DNA from: an uncultured Pirellulaceae bacterium
Lineage (GTDB): Bacteria; Planctomycetota; Planctomycetia; Pirellulales; Pirellulaceae
NCBI GenBank assembly: GCA_937928555.1
Contig: CALFWR010000021.1
Coordinates: 1 to 64,000, forward strand
DNA length: 64,000 bases
Direction: 5' to 3'
The first letter of the stretch is position 1, and each line of letters begins with the position of its first letter. The translations under genes and the position numbers were made by a program. The notes beneath the pieces were generated by a model. The model saw nothing but the letters and a program-made list of their open reading frames with translations, did not search any database and was not told the origin of the DNA. Positions 35,601 to 41,989 of this stretch are shown here, one piece after another.

Positions 35601-38543
35601 GACTGTTTCAATACTGACTGAACCGAAGTCATTGTCTTCGATCTTGACGGTGCCGGTGCGATCCGAAGAAATTCCGACAACATTGGCCTGAGCCCCGCTG
35701 TCAGAGCGAATCCTCAAAACAGCTTCTTCGATACCCGGACTGTCGGTCAAACCACCTTCGATGATCGTGTCTTCGATAGCTGTCAACTGGATATCAATGC
35801 TCGTTTCGCCGGCAGGGACGGTGACTGTAACGCGTCCATTGGGAGCCACTGTCAACGGGACATCAAAGACTCCAGAGCCCGGTACGGATTCCACCTGCAA
35901 CGAGTAATCGACGCCGGCAACCGCTTCGCCGTCCACGGTGTCAATCACCACATTCAGATTGGAAGTCAATTCAGTGTCGAGCGTCACGCGGAACAGGCCC
36001 GTATCGCCACCCTTGAACACACCCTGGGCACCGGAGAATACAAAGTCGCCTCCGTTCCCGCCGTTGTCAGCATTGTCTTCGGTATTGACGCTGATTTCGA
36101 TGCGATCCAGCACCAGAGTCGGATCAGCTTCGAAAGTGCCTTCGAAATTCGCAGATCCATCGGGGAATACAACCGAAGGCGCGGCGACGATTGATCCGTC
36201 AGTGTAGAAGAAGCGAACGCTAACCGAGGCATCCCCGGCATCCGATGATCCTGCCGTACCAGTAATGATGACTTCGTCGTACTCATTGTCGAAAACGTCA
36301 ATGAAGAACACATCCACCACGCCCTGAACAGTTGTTCGAGTTGTTCCACCGCCATCGGTCAGAACAGAAGCCCCGCTCGGGTCAACCGCAGGGAACGCCA
36401 GTGGGCCTTCGGCCGCGTGCTCATCGACGGCTTCGAGTGAAACGACTGCAGCCGTTTCGTTGTCTTCGATCACAACAGTATCCGCTGCCGGATTAGTGAA
36501 GTTCACTTGTTCAGGCGTCTGACCGGCCACCGAAGGACCGTCGATCGTCGCATTGGTGATTTCGACGGTAAACGTTTCATCGCCTTCGAGCACAAAGTCA
36601 GGCACAATATCAATGTCCAACTGAGCCGACGTTTGCCCGGCACCAATGACGATCGTGCCGACAAATGCGTTACCCGCCAAGCTGGAAGTGCCATCACCCG
36701 GACCATCGGGATCCAAAACAACAAAATCCCCATTTGGGCCAGGGCCGGCAGTCGCAGTCACCCCTTCGATGCGGAAGTCAATCCTCGTTGGCGTAGTGGT
36801 GGCTTGATCAATCGTGAACGTGACCTGAGCCTGAACGATACTGTCGTCATTGGTCGGATCATTATCGGAAAGATTGTCTTCCTGTGGGTCCGGATCGTTG
36901 ATGTTGAAGGTCACAGTCTCGACCCGCGTATCGATCGAGGTACCGCTGGATTGATTCGTGACAGGGGCTATTGCGTTGCCCGCGAGGTCGGCTGCTCCGG
37001 AAACGTTAACCAGCACATCGGCAAGTTCGATATCGTTATCGACAAGCGTGTAAGTGACGCTCAAGGTGTCGTTGGCATTACCACCAGTGTTGCTAAACAC
37101 CGGTGCCGACGGCGCTGTCAAAGTTGCAGCAGCGAGTGCCTGCGGTAGCGCAATGGCGGGGATAACGCTTGGGTCAAGCGATTCGTCAAAGACAATCGTC
37201 AGCGTAACGGTCCCGGGGATATCTGATTCATCGATGAACGTGTCGCTGAAATCAATGCTCGTAATCGTTGGCGCAACGGTTTCCTTGATGATGGTGTCTG
37301 TCGCGGTCGCGGTGTTTCCCGCGCCGTCAGTCGCAGTAATCGTTGCGGTGATCGGACCATCGACGAGCGAGCTTAGATTTTGAGAGCCAGCTCCGTTGCC
37401 AACCATAGAAACAGTTATCGTGTTCGTGCCGTCGCTGAAGGTGACCGTTGCAGGACTTGCGTCCGCATCCAAACCTGCAACAGTGAAATTACCTGGCACT
37501 GCTTCAGTGGCATTGATGACACCGTCAACGTCATCGAACGTCACAGACAAATCACTGCCAACATCGGCGGTTGTATCCAGGGTCAGTGGCGGCCCCGCGA
37601 CGTCAGCGGTGTTGCCCGCACCATCAGTCACAGACAGCGAAGTCGCGATTGGCCCATCGGCAAGTGTCGAAAGATCGACGGTTCCCGCCGAAGCAAGCGC
37701 CGTCACAATCATGCCCGCACTGTCTTCGAACGAAACGATGGCGGCTGCAACAGCAACGTCGGTATCAATTCCGCTTGTGGAAAAACTAACCGCTGTTGAT
37801 TCCGCAGCATTGATCGTCGTGTCGGTGACGGACAGGGCAAGGTCAGCACCTACGTCCGCAGTTGTATCCAAAATCGCACCCTGAACATCAGGAGCGCCCG
37901 TTGGTAACCCCGAACCATCCAGCTCTGCTGCTGTAAAACTAACAATGCCATCGGGAGTTCCAGTGGCATCAATCGCAGGCGATGTAAATGCTCCAGTCCC
38001 ATCTGCAGTCACGGTGATTGTGCCTGTGATCCCGGGGCCAGAAATGGCGACGTCTGCGCCGGCAGCTACGCCGTTACCGACAACAGTAAAGCTCGAAACC
38101 TCACTGGAGTTAATGATGTTGTCCCCGGCAACGGACAGGATATCAACAGCCAGCATCTGCTTGGGCTCCATCGCCTCGTAGGTCTTGGCGCTCATGTCGC
38201 TCTTGTGCGAACTGCGGGCGGTTTTGCCCTTTTTGCGTTTGCGATTGGTGCGGCGGCCAATGATTCCGTGACGTGCCATCGTGACGGCCCGACGCTGTGT
38301 CGGGATTGGCTGTGAGAGGCTGCTGAGCAGACCCGTCAAAGCCGCCCAGAAGTAGCGGAAACGGCTAATGGTCAGAGGAATGAAACGATTGAAGCAGCGA
38401 TTCCAGCGTTCGAAGCGATCTTTTCGTTCGCGATACAGGGCCATCCAGTGCCGATTACTCCTTTGTGCCCGAACCTGTGCCTTTTCTGTACGACGGTTGT
38501 AGCGTGATCCAAAATTGGCTTGACGGTTTCTGCGCGCAAACAT
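23619..38543 (-). CDS. Giant Calx-beta/Ig-like surface protein with LDL-receptor B repeats and dockerin
   Basis: One uninterrupted frame of about 4,974 codons (about 0.5 MDa). ATG 38543 is chosen because CGGAGAGA lies just upstream; the frame also opens at a GTG at 38612. The N-terminus is strongly basic with one hydrophobic stretch (YFWAALTGLLSSL), then YEAMEPKQMLAVD (around 38150), a degenerate LEPR-XLL motif. Three or so Ig-like repeats follow (TTADVGADL, DGAGNTA), then about twenty Calx-beta domains recognisable by ends such as VTIFDNDVAKV and VVITDNDSGFV followed by an acidic start. A YWTD/LDL-receptor B beta-propeller-like block lies near 30430-31060 (NVIYWVDDGLDRISRANLDG). The C-terminus has a dockerin-like pair of calcium loops (about 23930-24190, SDVDGSGVVNVGDAS). 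A calcium-stiffened adhesin or sheath role is inferred. Confidence 0.92.
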   Translation of the reverse strand: MFARRNRQANFGSRYNRRTEKAQVRAQRSNRHWMALYRERKDRFERWNRCFNRFIPLTISRFRYFWAALTGLLSSLSQPIPTQRRAVTMARHGIIGRRTNRKRKKGKTARSSHKSDMSAKTYEAMEPKQMLAVDILSVAGDNIINSSEVSSFTVVGNGVAAGADVAISGPGITGTITVTADGTGAFTSPAIDATGTPDGIVSFTAAELDGSGLPTGAPDVQGAILDTTADVGADLALSVTDTTINAAESTAVSFSTSGIDTDVAVAAAIVSFEDSAGMIVTALASAGTVDLSTLADGPIATSLSVTDGAGNTADVAGPPLTLDTTADVGSDLSVTFDDVDGVINATEAVPGNFTVAGLDADASPATVTFSDGTNTITVSMVGNGAGSQNLSSLVDGPITATITATDGAGNTATATDTIIKETVAPTITSIDFSDTFIDESDIPGTVTLTIVFDESLDPSVIPAIALPQALAAATLTAPSAPVFSNTGGNANDTLSVTYTLVDNDIELADVLVNVSGAADLAGNAIAPVTNQSSGTSIDTRVETVTFNINDPDPQEDNLSDNDPTNDDSIVQAQVTFTIDQATTTPTRIDFRIEGVTATAGPGPNGDFVVLDPDGPGDGTSSLAGNAFVGTIVIGAGQTSAQLDIDIVPDFVLEGDETFTVEITNATIDGPSVAGQTPEQVNFTNPAADTVVIEDNETAAVVSLEAVDEHAAEGPLAFPAVDPSGASVLTDGGGTTRTTVQGVVDVFFIDVFDNEYDEVIITGTAGSSDAGDASVSVRFFYTDGSIVAAPSVVFPDGSANFEGTFEADPTLVLDRIEISVNTEDNADNGGNGGDFVFSGAQGVFKGGDTGLFRVTLDTELTSNLNVVIDTVDGEAVAGVDYSLQVESVPGSGVFDVPLTVAPNGRVTVTVPAGETSIDIQLTAIEDTIIEGGLTDSPGIEEAVLRIRSDSGAQANVVGISSDRTGTVKIEDNDFGSVSIETVDADANEGVQDSGGFVVELKTDRTADNPGAPTTSSQDVLVSVDITGDAVPGTDFRATINDNGSNTSLANAQRVDGFFSLQSDPNIQNSTTEAHNTINGSVTGGPAIHYFEVVLYEDGRITADIDGANFNSHLRILNTDSGQLADARFGNNNNAGDAGSSGVQDARIRTDVLDAGTYFIEVSRFRNNANGGSGFPTAQTRTLPLFNGSNYTLHVSISNMDEGVLIPAGQTSTSFNIDPIDDAILEGGTSQSFGSESVNFELTGFERRDPDIRIHEGGEIDEAVVITDNDSGFVNLVANDDQADEDPLFNSNPNDGQFTVSLQRSSTNAAPVTSSIDTVVQFTVSGAADLGDDYELVVSNNGSITSTSVPNVFLLTVPAGQSEVTITVDVNDDTIIEDQESVDLTLDGAIDDAPNSGDWDFTIDNVSSVVTIDDEDASSVTIDGTAFAQEGGQDGVFTVSLDSPHVSDTDTDVIFQLVFPAGVSPSTILADIDLSSILGGDVILFNASTDTTIANSDDLFGLQGVVRIPAFTPSAEINIAALDDLGIENTEFVRVSLEGIYRNQSDSNIEVTTDPELATDVIEVRDNDLAFAQIVAVQDAAEANTDGQFRVNLVDASGNLVTTDIDITVFYDVLNPSSAANPALTNDGVNADYRQLSGEVVILAGSSGADIDVEVFDDFNRPTNESDETVDLQLTSTDALTTQVQVDDSEADTEASITIFDDDEIEVVIEASDPYAREGNDNGQFEIRLTGFSDAPVEVDLGVLLGNGVFADATLGADYNLSGTVVTFAANQGTSEFVDLNVINDAVLEEFVEQAEVGVNSIISSNSGVSLHGDSAVVKIHPDPTVQVQALDPAGTEGGADASFIVHLPFVLDGDGPVFDPDSPLGAQIGTADGDLTVTYKIGGDATNGDDFTLLTGTVTIPAADGYAIINVDITDDNIIEDLERVSIQIESVTAANPNDGDVTVRRDLYSVSPDDEFLRVLNTDVSDNIDFNNDGSTDSSVAITIDGVAVNGGFGLALEPGTHDLYAVVETDDIFRALVIVDPATGIAELVGSLGDDDFRDIEFDGSGALRGVTFGGVLYTINQSTGAISGGIQLADSGQTDSLGFNPVDGVLFHGENETLRDVAGNVVAGTSGGFDFNALAHRENGNFAGNSFFAADNDDSDLDLHVFDDSTSALDAESFLFGDLDHNVESLEFVKTNAFVTISDNDTGFVEVKPSSDGADNLNDDVDAGFDITLRGPDGTTATTSDTDTIVAFEIDNTATPFLGAQTATGTAFQNIDGFPGSGFGGSLFFSPNGASTPHTIINGVDDATYTFTFTVLNDGDLVDIGFDSGSGTIQVFDGVSTSGANSLGIASSVFAAGLDAGTYTIRVVVDDANITTVDSFSLNVAIENHLIADYQLTTATGVDLTPTSTDGSQFQVTIPAGEESVRVVVDTFNDTQIEDLEVVSLWLDSVVDGDEDIHLGFAFFTDNVTGIGGSDGIGRVDIDGTGLEQILNTDALVLGDSDPFGISIDREEGFIYYSGNDPGVQGIFRAQLGFDGRVIAGTAERIVDTSFDPRGIVVAGDFVYWVDEDTSELHRARKDGSGVIEDLLDLPDSVSDLDDLAIDEVNNVIYWVDDGLDRISRANLDGSSIETIVQFSATNPGSPQSIALDVEGGKVYWTNAANDTIQRADLDGSNLQTIASSGTGFPSGIALDLKNDFVYWTDTSPGGAGVETIRRVFFGDLPATGFVALQPSEVVADVSALPGVQNLNHLEIDVRTHLHASVNIVDNDTAVVFVSTDNTLAEALDDTDSDPGQAREPGTSTADHKDIVVSLRDANGNPVTSQSGTTINYVFDSASTATNGEDILTLDGNVFIPAGTSSAALDSLGTNPSVFVIDDSVLEGDETVIVSLDQTSNSAITVVTSADPNYSTDEDTGFVVIVDDESAEVSIDAVDSIAKETNGVDEALNPGVFHIDLTQPSVSDTTVEFRVTTDAEAGDFTLSAPAANDLTLVSPGVYTVVIPGGNFNPGAVITVNVADDSIVEPNEFVRIEVLGTDNSVIGVGASASDTVTIFDNDVAKVIIENNGDATESTQPGASPGEDGQFVVSLVNPLTGQHIESETDTTVRVLLDAASTASFGADFVIPGFVDIVPGPGVLYAGEITFTGNGGIAGSAGSGAYQQFIDVELLAESPGSSTNPLDVGDEYVQLSLDPSFGVATDDRDFDGDMTDADDNDGVVGDLQIELDVAPSSSVSSFTTDGGGSGDDDGLIHFQFDEDNPWEDIYVEGMGMNVARVEINDETFSVSIAATDENAAEPGTGAGDSGQFTITIDNPFQFGDTIVNYVVTGTATTASLGDDISLNPNTTNPQDFADLDGFTGATTFNAGTSSEFTIDGQIVIPAGQSFVLLDVDVIDDLLNEQNIDPETVIVTLTGLDSELTSAVENSSSIVDSTAVFAASNRVLGTDLSATVNIFDNDGGTVTPSVSDGVAIEPDSPGNDGQFTLTLSNPSTTATTVRFTLGGDAVVAPFGTADTATDQGDYVIELAGASGIGGASLTNVGSSATVYDVTFAPGQTEVLIDLVTLDDFIIENDETATLTVNGVQTGSPGITAGGSSSIVIEDTDIGELQLDVLDGIALEDGFGDQNEARYVLRLVDQDDNTQRLASDTDVEVTFAVTGGTAALGADFDFGSIVDTVVIPAFNGIDPDFSLGEDAEATFIVFALDDEIVELTETVEVTTTAVDSGANNPAVVLHSDLAERTGVVSILDDDVATVSISSDAADGADPDAAETDPQGQNDGQFVVLLSEVSSTDTVVRFAVDVSNTEAFYGADFTLNGQAGPFIFGEVTIPAGDLSAPITLDVIDNLTQEDTENVTVELITVPGTNGVGGDQNITIDGAADSATIAIVDNDLPTFTVVNTQANEGDGQITFTIELSQPIDIDVDVFLNLSDGTATGAGSLDASVSNEDFINNDGGTVGNTGTVNFPANGGVSGTDLTRTITIDINDDVFVELDELFTAQLIIDGGSTPTTLSDGREVVILDNQSLGTNFGQALIVDNDTATFTITGIDGNDPTVDEGTNANPYVNNAALTTVSFEITSSNPIDVNVPLTVSFGGGTANGANFNVDGAPGSLQINQTSVPFGTDFDSGSQTVTFNAGQLSQTVHVGVVQDNIVEGGAATTLPSFGVETFVASLNASDSALGDRAHDDSDDSTATIHDRDAGDPTADDGGLTRGGDNDQAVITVVATDDEAAEPTDIPVFNNGVFTITQSNPSSTATVVRFQLSGDAQFAGPDADYSLTAFVSGTTTPVALVNLGGGAYTVEIPGSPGNVEITAVDVVVNVIDDDVTGDADDGDGVLEDDEQVTLTLVSVDSGDPEVSLGSANQSDTVQIDDDDEGQVSVVATDPDAAETDPAGQDDGRFVFFLRDNAGDLTLSDSDTVIEFQVALPTGSSPNTDPINGQANPFNDFTFDSNRGFTFDPTTGIGTITIPAGESDGYLDVNVVDDTLAESAEQVTVTIVDSISNPAGNADIDVDVANDEAVVTIAASDGLKVAITGTSNATEDDSNGTFVFSLLDATGAAVALEAGDTPGDAGIEIFFEIVLTDPITGEEITTADVGSDFQFNDSVIVGVGSSSEILTVDVNEDLLIEGDELISIRITGIQFVQGATPANELLDGEAICFDETIATTTIIDNDTSFAVTNVRVASTEFAPAFSNLIDPTGPVGFQGYSIPTGAGQDDTLPWVNLDTILVTFSEDVDVSTLNLSNFELQGLNDTPDITGLTYDAGSRTVRLELDSVIGSDRVRLEIVDGLASESGSRLNGEFTNGVSGFNTGDNVVGGDFNFDFNVLPGDSTRSADPNTARTTVGDASLVFGSLVGLPFGVNTSNLAFDIYSDVDGSGVVNVGDASAIFGLLVGQPFGFGLPSGGGSSSFSATGGPGNTPFFSSKLQADVDEGSFLTSTSQFDSGSNLGESSGELAGHIEAGDDGKFSQRDSFFEKSATDDGQTDFEFSNNTFKDSIETKLDVSFKK

Positions 38544-39342
38544 TTGCTGTCTCTCCGATGGGAAGTGAGTCTGTTGGGCCGTAGCCCGAGGTCTTATTCG
38601 TTTTGGACTCACCTCCCGGAAGTAAGATCACCTGCTGCTTTTGCCTCACAATAGGTGATCACTTTCAGGAAGAGACATTCGCGCTACGCGAACGTATCGA
38701 TGGCAAGTCGCTCTTCATCACCCGTTTTAGACGAATCCGCTGTGCCACAAAGGAACGTGCCCGGAACAGTCCATGTGCCGGTCATTCCTTAAGCACAACT
38801 CAAACAGAAAAACCCGACAAAACAAACTGGTCGGTACGATCAAAGTACCTGTCAACAATTGCTTGCGAGCGAATAGCGATCGTTCGCACGATCAAACAAG
38901 CCGCCAAGTCATCGCCAGCAGGTTGCCAGCCCGTGCAGCCGTGCTTTGAAATCAAGCGGCATGCAATCAACAACAACAAGCACCGAATTCAGCATCCAGT
39001 TCGTGCCGGTTGTTTGCCGTCAGTGCGCTGACTCTACTTTCGCCTCTGCCGCACCAAGGAGCTGCGGTTCGACACAAGAACGCAATTCGTTCTGGTTCGC
39101 CTGCCGGGCGAACTGGCCTGGACTCTGGGCTCGTTGCCAGCAGCGAGGGTTACCGATTTCGAAAACACTGCCAACCTCCGTTTGCTCGCCCTGAAACCAG
39201 AACGAACCCTGTTCCGCTTCAGGCGGCCAATCACAACCTACGGTAACCCTGAAGAGCGGCCACGCGGTCGGTGTTAACTGCAGCAGCGGTCACCCTGAAA
39301 CAGCTTTCAGATGCCCTCTGGACACGCAGCGCCGTCTTTTAG
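38544..39342. other. Intergenic region upstream of the giant gene
   Basis: About 800 bp without a convincing gene. The plus-strand frames here have unnatural composition. It should hold the promoter of the giant gene at its left end. I see no clear hairpin or operator. Confidence 0.6.
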
Positions 39343-39529
39343 CCCGGATTATTCACGACGACGGGCGTTGATTCTGCGTCTGGCCAACAGGAGCGAGGGA
39401 AAGGCTGAATTTCAACAAGAAATTTGAATCATCCAGGAGATGAAAACCACAGCGATCGTTTCAACGCATCCGAGTCGCGGATCAGTGTCGGAACTGATTC
39501 TAACGCCCACGCCTCGTGAATAATCCGGG
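39343..39529 (-). repeat. Dispersed MITE-like element, copy 4 (subtype B)
   Basis: Perfect 16-bp inverted ends and 187 bp in length. A 5-bp direct repeat TTTAG flanks both sides. The interior is nearly identical to copy 3 and inverted relative to copy 5. It lies directly upstream of the first XRE regulator. Confidence 0.93.
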
Positions 39530-39711
39530 TTTAGATGTATTTACATTTTGACAACCGGACTGATTTTTTTCGGCAAATGTCCGGAAAAATGAGCTGTTTT
39601 GAAAAAACTTTCACGCTATCGGAATTTTTCTATTCGATGACGTGCCGGAATTGTGTCTTAAGCAGTGAAGAGCGTTTTATCATCCAAACAACACTACAAC
39701 GGGATGTACAG

Positions 39712-40347
39712 ATGGGTTATCCGTGCAATACGGGAAACAAGTCGTTTCGGTGCAACGGAGATTTGCTTCGTTTTTATCGTGACCGAAAAGGAATGACACA
39801 AAATCAGCTGGCCTGCGAGGCCGGCTACTCGGTTCGTCTGGTTGGCAAAGCGGAAGCCGGCCAGCCGATCCGAATGGAAACAGTTGAGGTTCTTGCCGAG
39901 GCGTTGAGCTGTCCCGAGCAGACGATTGGTCCGATCGACTTGATGACCGACCCGGTTGCCTTGGCAAAGAAATACGTTTCGGCTCAGTCATTGCAGCGGG
40001 AACAGTTTGTTGCCCAAGTCGATAACATTCTTTCAGCAAATTTTCAGTTGCACGTCCTTGCTGACTACAACCGACTTGGCCTGAAGAACATCTACCATGG
40101 CGTCGGTGGTTTGAGCGAGTACTATGGTCGCTTGTATCGGTCGCCCAATGGGTTCAGCGGAAACGCGGCTGGGATTCAATCACAATTCTTTGCATTGGGC
40201 AATGAAGTTTTGGTATGGTTCCAGCCGGATGCTTCGGTTGACCTCAGTGGTGAATTTCTGTTTCGTTCAACCACCAAACTTCATTTTTCTGGAGGCATGT
40301 TGGTGGAACAGGAAGACCGAATTTCAAGTCAAAAGAGTATCGCCTGA
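39712..40347 (+). CDS. XRE-type HTH protein with NTF2-like C-terminal half (paralog 1)
   Basis: The product has 211 residues from ATG 39712 (MGYPCNTGNKSFRCNGDLL); the frame is open upstream to 39535, right at the end of a dispersed repeat. Residues about 17-75 form an XRE/HTH_3 DNA-binding domain (LLRFYRDRKGMTQNQLACEAGYSVRLVGKAEAG). The rest (about 90-205, with FQLHVLADYNRLGLKNIYHG and GGLSEYYGRLYR) looks like an NTF2/SnoaL-type alpha+beta pocket domain, which could bind a small ligand. It is a clear paralog of the next gene, 145 bp downstream. It is probably a ligand-responsive transcription factor; the target is unknown. Confidence 0.8.
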   Translation: MGYPCNTGNKSFRCNGDLLRFYRDRKGMTQNQLACEAGYSVRLVGKAEAGQPIRMETVEVLAEALSCPEQTIGPIDLMTDPVALAKKYVSAQSLQREQFVAQVDNILSANFQLHVLADYNRLGLKNIYHGVGGLSEYYGRLYRSPNGFSGNAAGIQSQFFALGNEVLVWFQPDASVDLSGEFLFRSTTKLHFSGGMLVEQEDRISSQKSIA

Positions 40348-40492
40348 TTGATTGGCCTTTGACGCCGACCGTGATCAGCCAATGGCCTCCTGGCCTTGCT
40401 CCCTGAGCTGTCACACAAAACGCAGCGACAACTTGACTCCCCTCCTTCCCCTTTGACTGCCCCTCTGCAGTTCCTTCCTCACGCCAGACGCG

Positions 40493-41206
40493 ATGATGAA
40501 TCGAATGCAAGAACACAGGTACACATTGTCAATACAAACAGGAAACGAGAACGGGATGGGACGGCGTAGCCAAAGTAGATCATCAGGGAGTTCGCTTCCC
40601 TGCAACGGGCGTCTGATACGGCTCTATCGGGAACGAAAAGGGCTCACTCAAGCCGAACTGGCACAGCAATCGGGTTACTCCGTGAGGTTGATTGGGAAAG
40701 CGGAGGCTGGCAAGCCGATCAAACTCGATACGATCGAGATTCTTGCCGAAGCGCTTAGCGACGCAAATCTGATTTTGAAACCCTGTGACCTTATTTCGGC
40801 ACCGGCAACGCTTGCCGAAAAGTACGTGCAAGAACTGTTGCAACACCAAGGCAATGTGGTGCAGGAGATTCGGCACTTCCTTGCCGATGACTTTGAACTG
40901 CGGTGCTTTTCGAACGACGAATCACTCGCGATTCAGGGCTTCTATCAGGGTTCGGCGGGGCTGTCGCAGTATGCGGACAAACTGTTCCGGGTGGTCGAGC
41001 TACCCGATGGGATCGACGTTTCGTCATGCTGCAGTCTTTTCCCGGTCGAAGACGATGTCGTTGTCTGGTATCTGTTCCAACCGCTTCTCAGATCCGAAGT
41101 CGATCCCGCGGCCGCCAAAGCCGGACGTTCTGTGAGCCTGACGACGAAGCTTGGTTTCCGCAACGGACTTCTTTTGTCCCAGGAAGACCGGATTGTCGTT
41201 CATTAA
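40493..41206 (+). CDS. XRE-type HTH protein with NTF2-like C-terminal half (paralog 2)
   Basis: The product has up to 237 residues; later starts at 40505 or 40556 are possible. The layout matches paralog 1: LIRLYRERKGLTQAELAQQS in the HTH helix pair, GYSVRLIGKAEAGKPIKLDT shared almost word for word, then the same alpha+beta domain (DFELRCFSNDESLAIQGFYQ, AGLSQYADKLF, SLTTKLGFRNGLLLSQEDRI). The TAA stop is followed directly by the first base of a dispersed repeat. Duplication followed by divergence is evident. The two could form a heteromeric regulator or control each other. Confidence 0.8.
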   Translation: MMNRMQEHRYTLSIQTGNENGMGRRSQSRSSGSSLPCNGRLIRLYRERKGLTQAELAQQSGYSVRLIGKAEAGKPIKLDTIEILAEALSDANLILKPCDLISAPATLAEKYVQELLQHQGNVVQEIRHFLADDFELRCFSNDESLAIQGFYQGSAGLSQYADKLFRVVELPDGIDVSSCCSLFPVEDDVVVWYLFQPLLRSEVDPAAAKAGRSVSLTTKLGFRNGLLLSQEDRIVVH

Positions 41207-41393
41207 CCCGGATTATTCACGAGGCGTGGGCGTCAGAGTCAGTTCCGACAGTGATCCGAAACTCTGACCCGATCAAACGATCACTGTGGTTTTCATCTAC
41301 CGGATGATTCACATTTCTTGTTGAAATTCAGCGTTTCCCTGACTTCTGTTGGCCAGACGTAGAATCAACGCCCGTCGTGGTGAATAATTCGGG
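41207..41393 (+). repeat. Dispersed MITE-like element, copy 5 (subtype B)
   Basis: The element starts CCCGGATTATTCACGA and ends TGGTGAATAATTCGGG (two mismatches to the ideal), 187 bp. TTAA flanks both sides. Internal inverted repeats (CAGTGATC / GATCACTG, GTCAGAG / CTCTGAC) would fold a transcript. It fills the gap between convergent genes: it starts directly after the XRE stop codon and ends 7 bp before the trmL stop. Confidence 0.92.
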
Positions 41394-41400
41394 CTTAAAA

Positions 41401-41880
41401 TTAAAACGAAAGCCCCAACTGACGGCACGCTTCGAAGCCTGCCACCGCCACTGCGGAACTCAGATTGATACTGCGAACATTTTCATGCGTTGGGATTCGC
41501 AGCAATTGATGGTCGGGATAGGTGCCGGTCAACGTCGACGGCAAGCCACGCGTCTCGCAGCCAAACACCAGTGTGTCGCCACGTTCAAATTCGACATCCA
41601 GATAACTGCGAGTGGCGAATCGCGAATACAGCCAAACCCTTTCGGACACGGGATTCAGTCGCTGCAAAAAGTCGTTCCAGTGATCAGCGATTTCCCATTC
41701 GAGATGTTGCCAGTAGTCCAGGCCCGCGCGGCGAAGCGATTTTTCGGTAACCTGAAACCCAAGGGGCCTGATCAACCAGAGTTTGGCCTGTAAGGCGACG
41801 CAGGTCCGCCCAACGGCGCCCGTATTGGGCGGAATTTCCGGTTCGTGGAGAACAATATTTAACTGCGGTTGGTACTTCAC
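41401..41880 (-). CDS. trmL: tRNA (cytidine(34)-2'-O)-methyltransferase
   Basis: The product has 159 residues, the size of the minimal SPOUT enzyme TrmL, which methylates the wobble ribose of tRNA-Leu. The N-terminus LNIVLHEPEIPPNTGAVGRT, the middle RRAGLDYW and the knot motifs LVFGCETRGLP and RIPTHENVRSINLSSAVAVA are diagnostic. The gene is divergent from ispG (109 bp apart). Confidence 0.95.
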   Translation of the reverse strand: MKYQPQLNIVLHEPEIPPNTGAVGRTCVALQAKLWLIRPLGFQVTEKSLRRAGLDYWQHLEWEIADHWNDFLQRLNPVSERVWLYSRFATRSYLDVEFERGDTLVFGCETRGLPSTLTGTYPDHQLLRIPTHENVRSINLSSAVAVAGFEACRQLGLSF

Positions 41881-41989
41881 GGGGACATTTCTGGCGTGCG
41901 AAAGAAGTGCATTGTAGGAAAGCCTCCGTTAAACAAGAATACGTCCGGCAGCATCCTTCCAACCCGGCCTATCAACAACCGGCAATTCC

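Noticed and set aside
38603-39246. Small plus-strand genes upstream of the giant gene
   Set aside because: The frames overlap each other, have irregular composition and show no start signals.
39535-39711. A 59-residue N-terminal extension of the first XRE protein
   Set aside because: It is AT-rich, has no match in the paralog and starts at the repeat boundary; ATG 39712 fits better.
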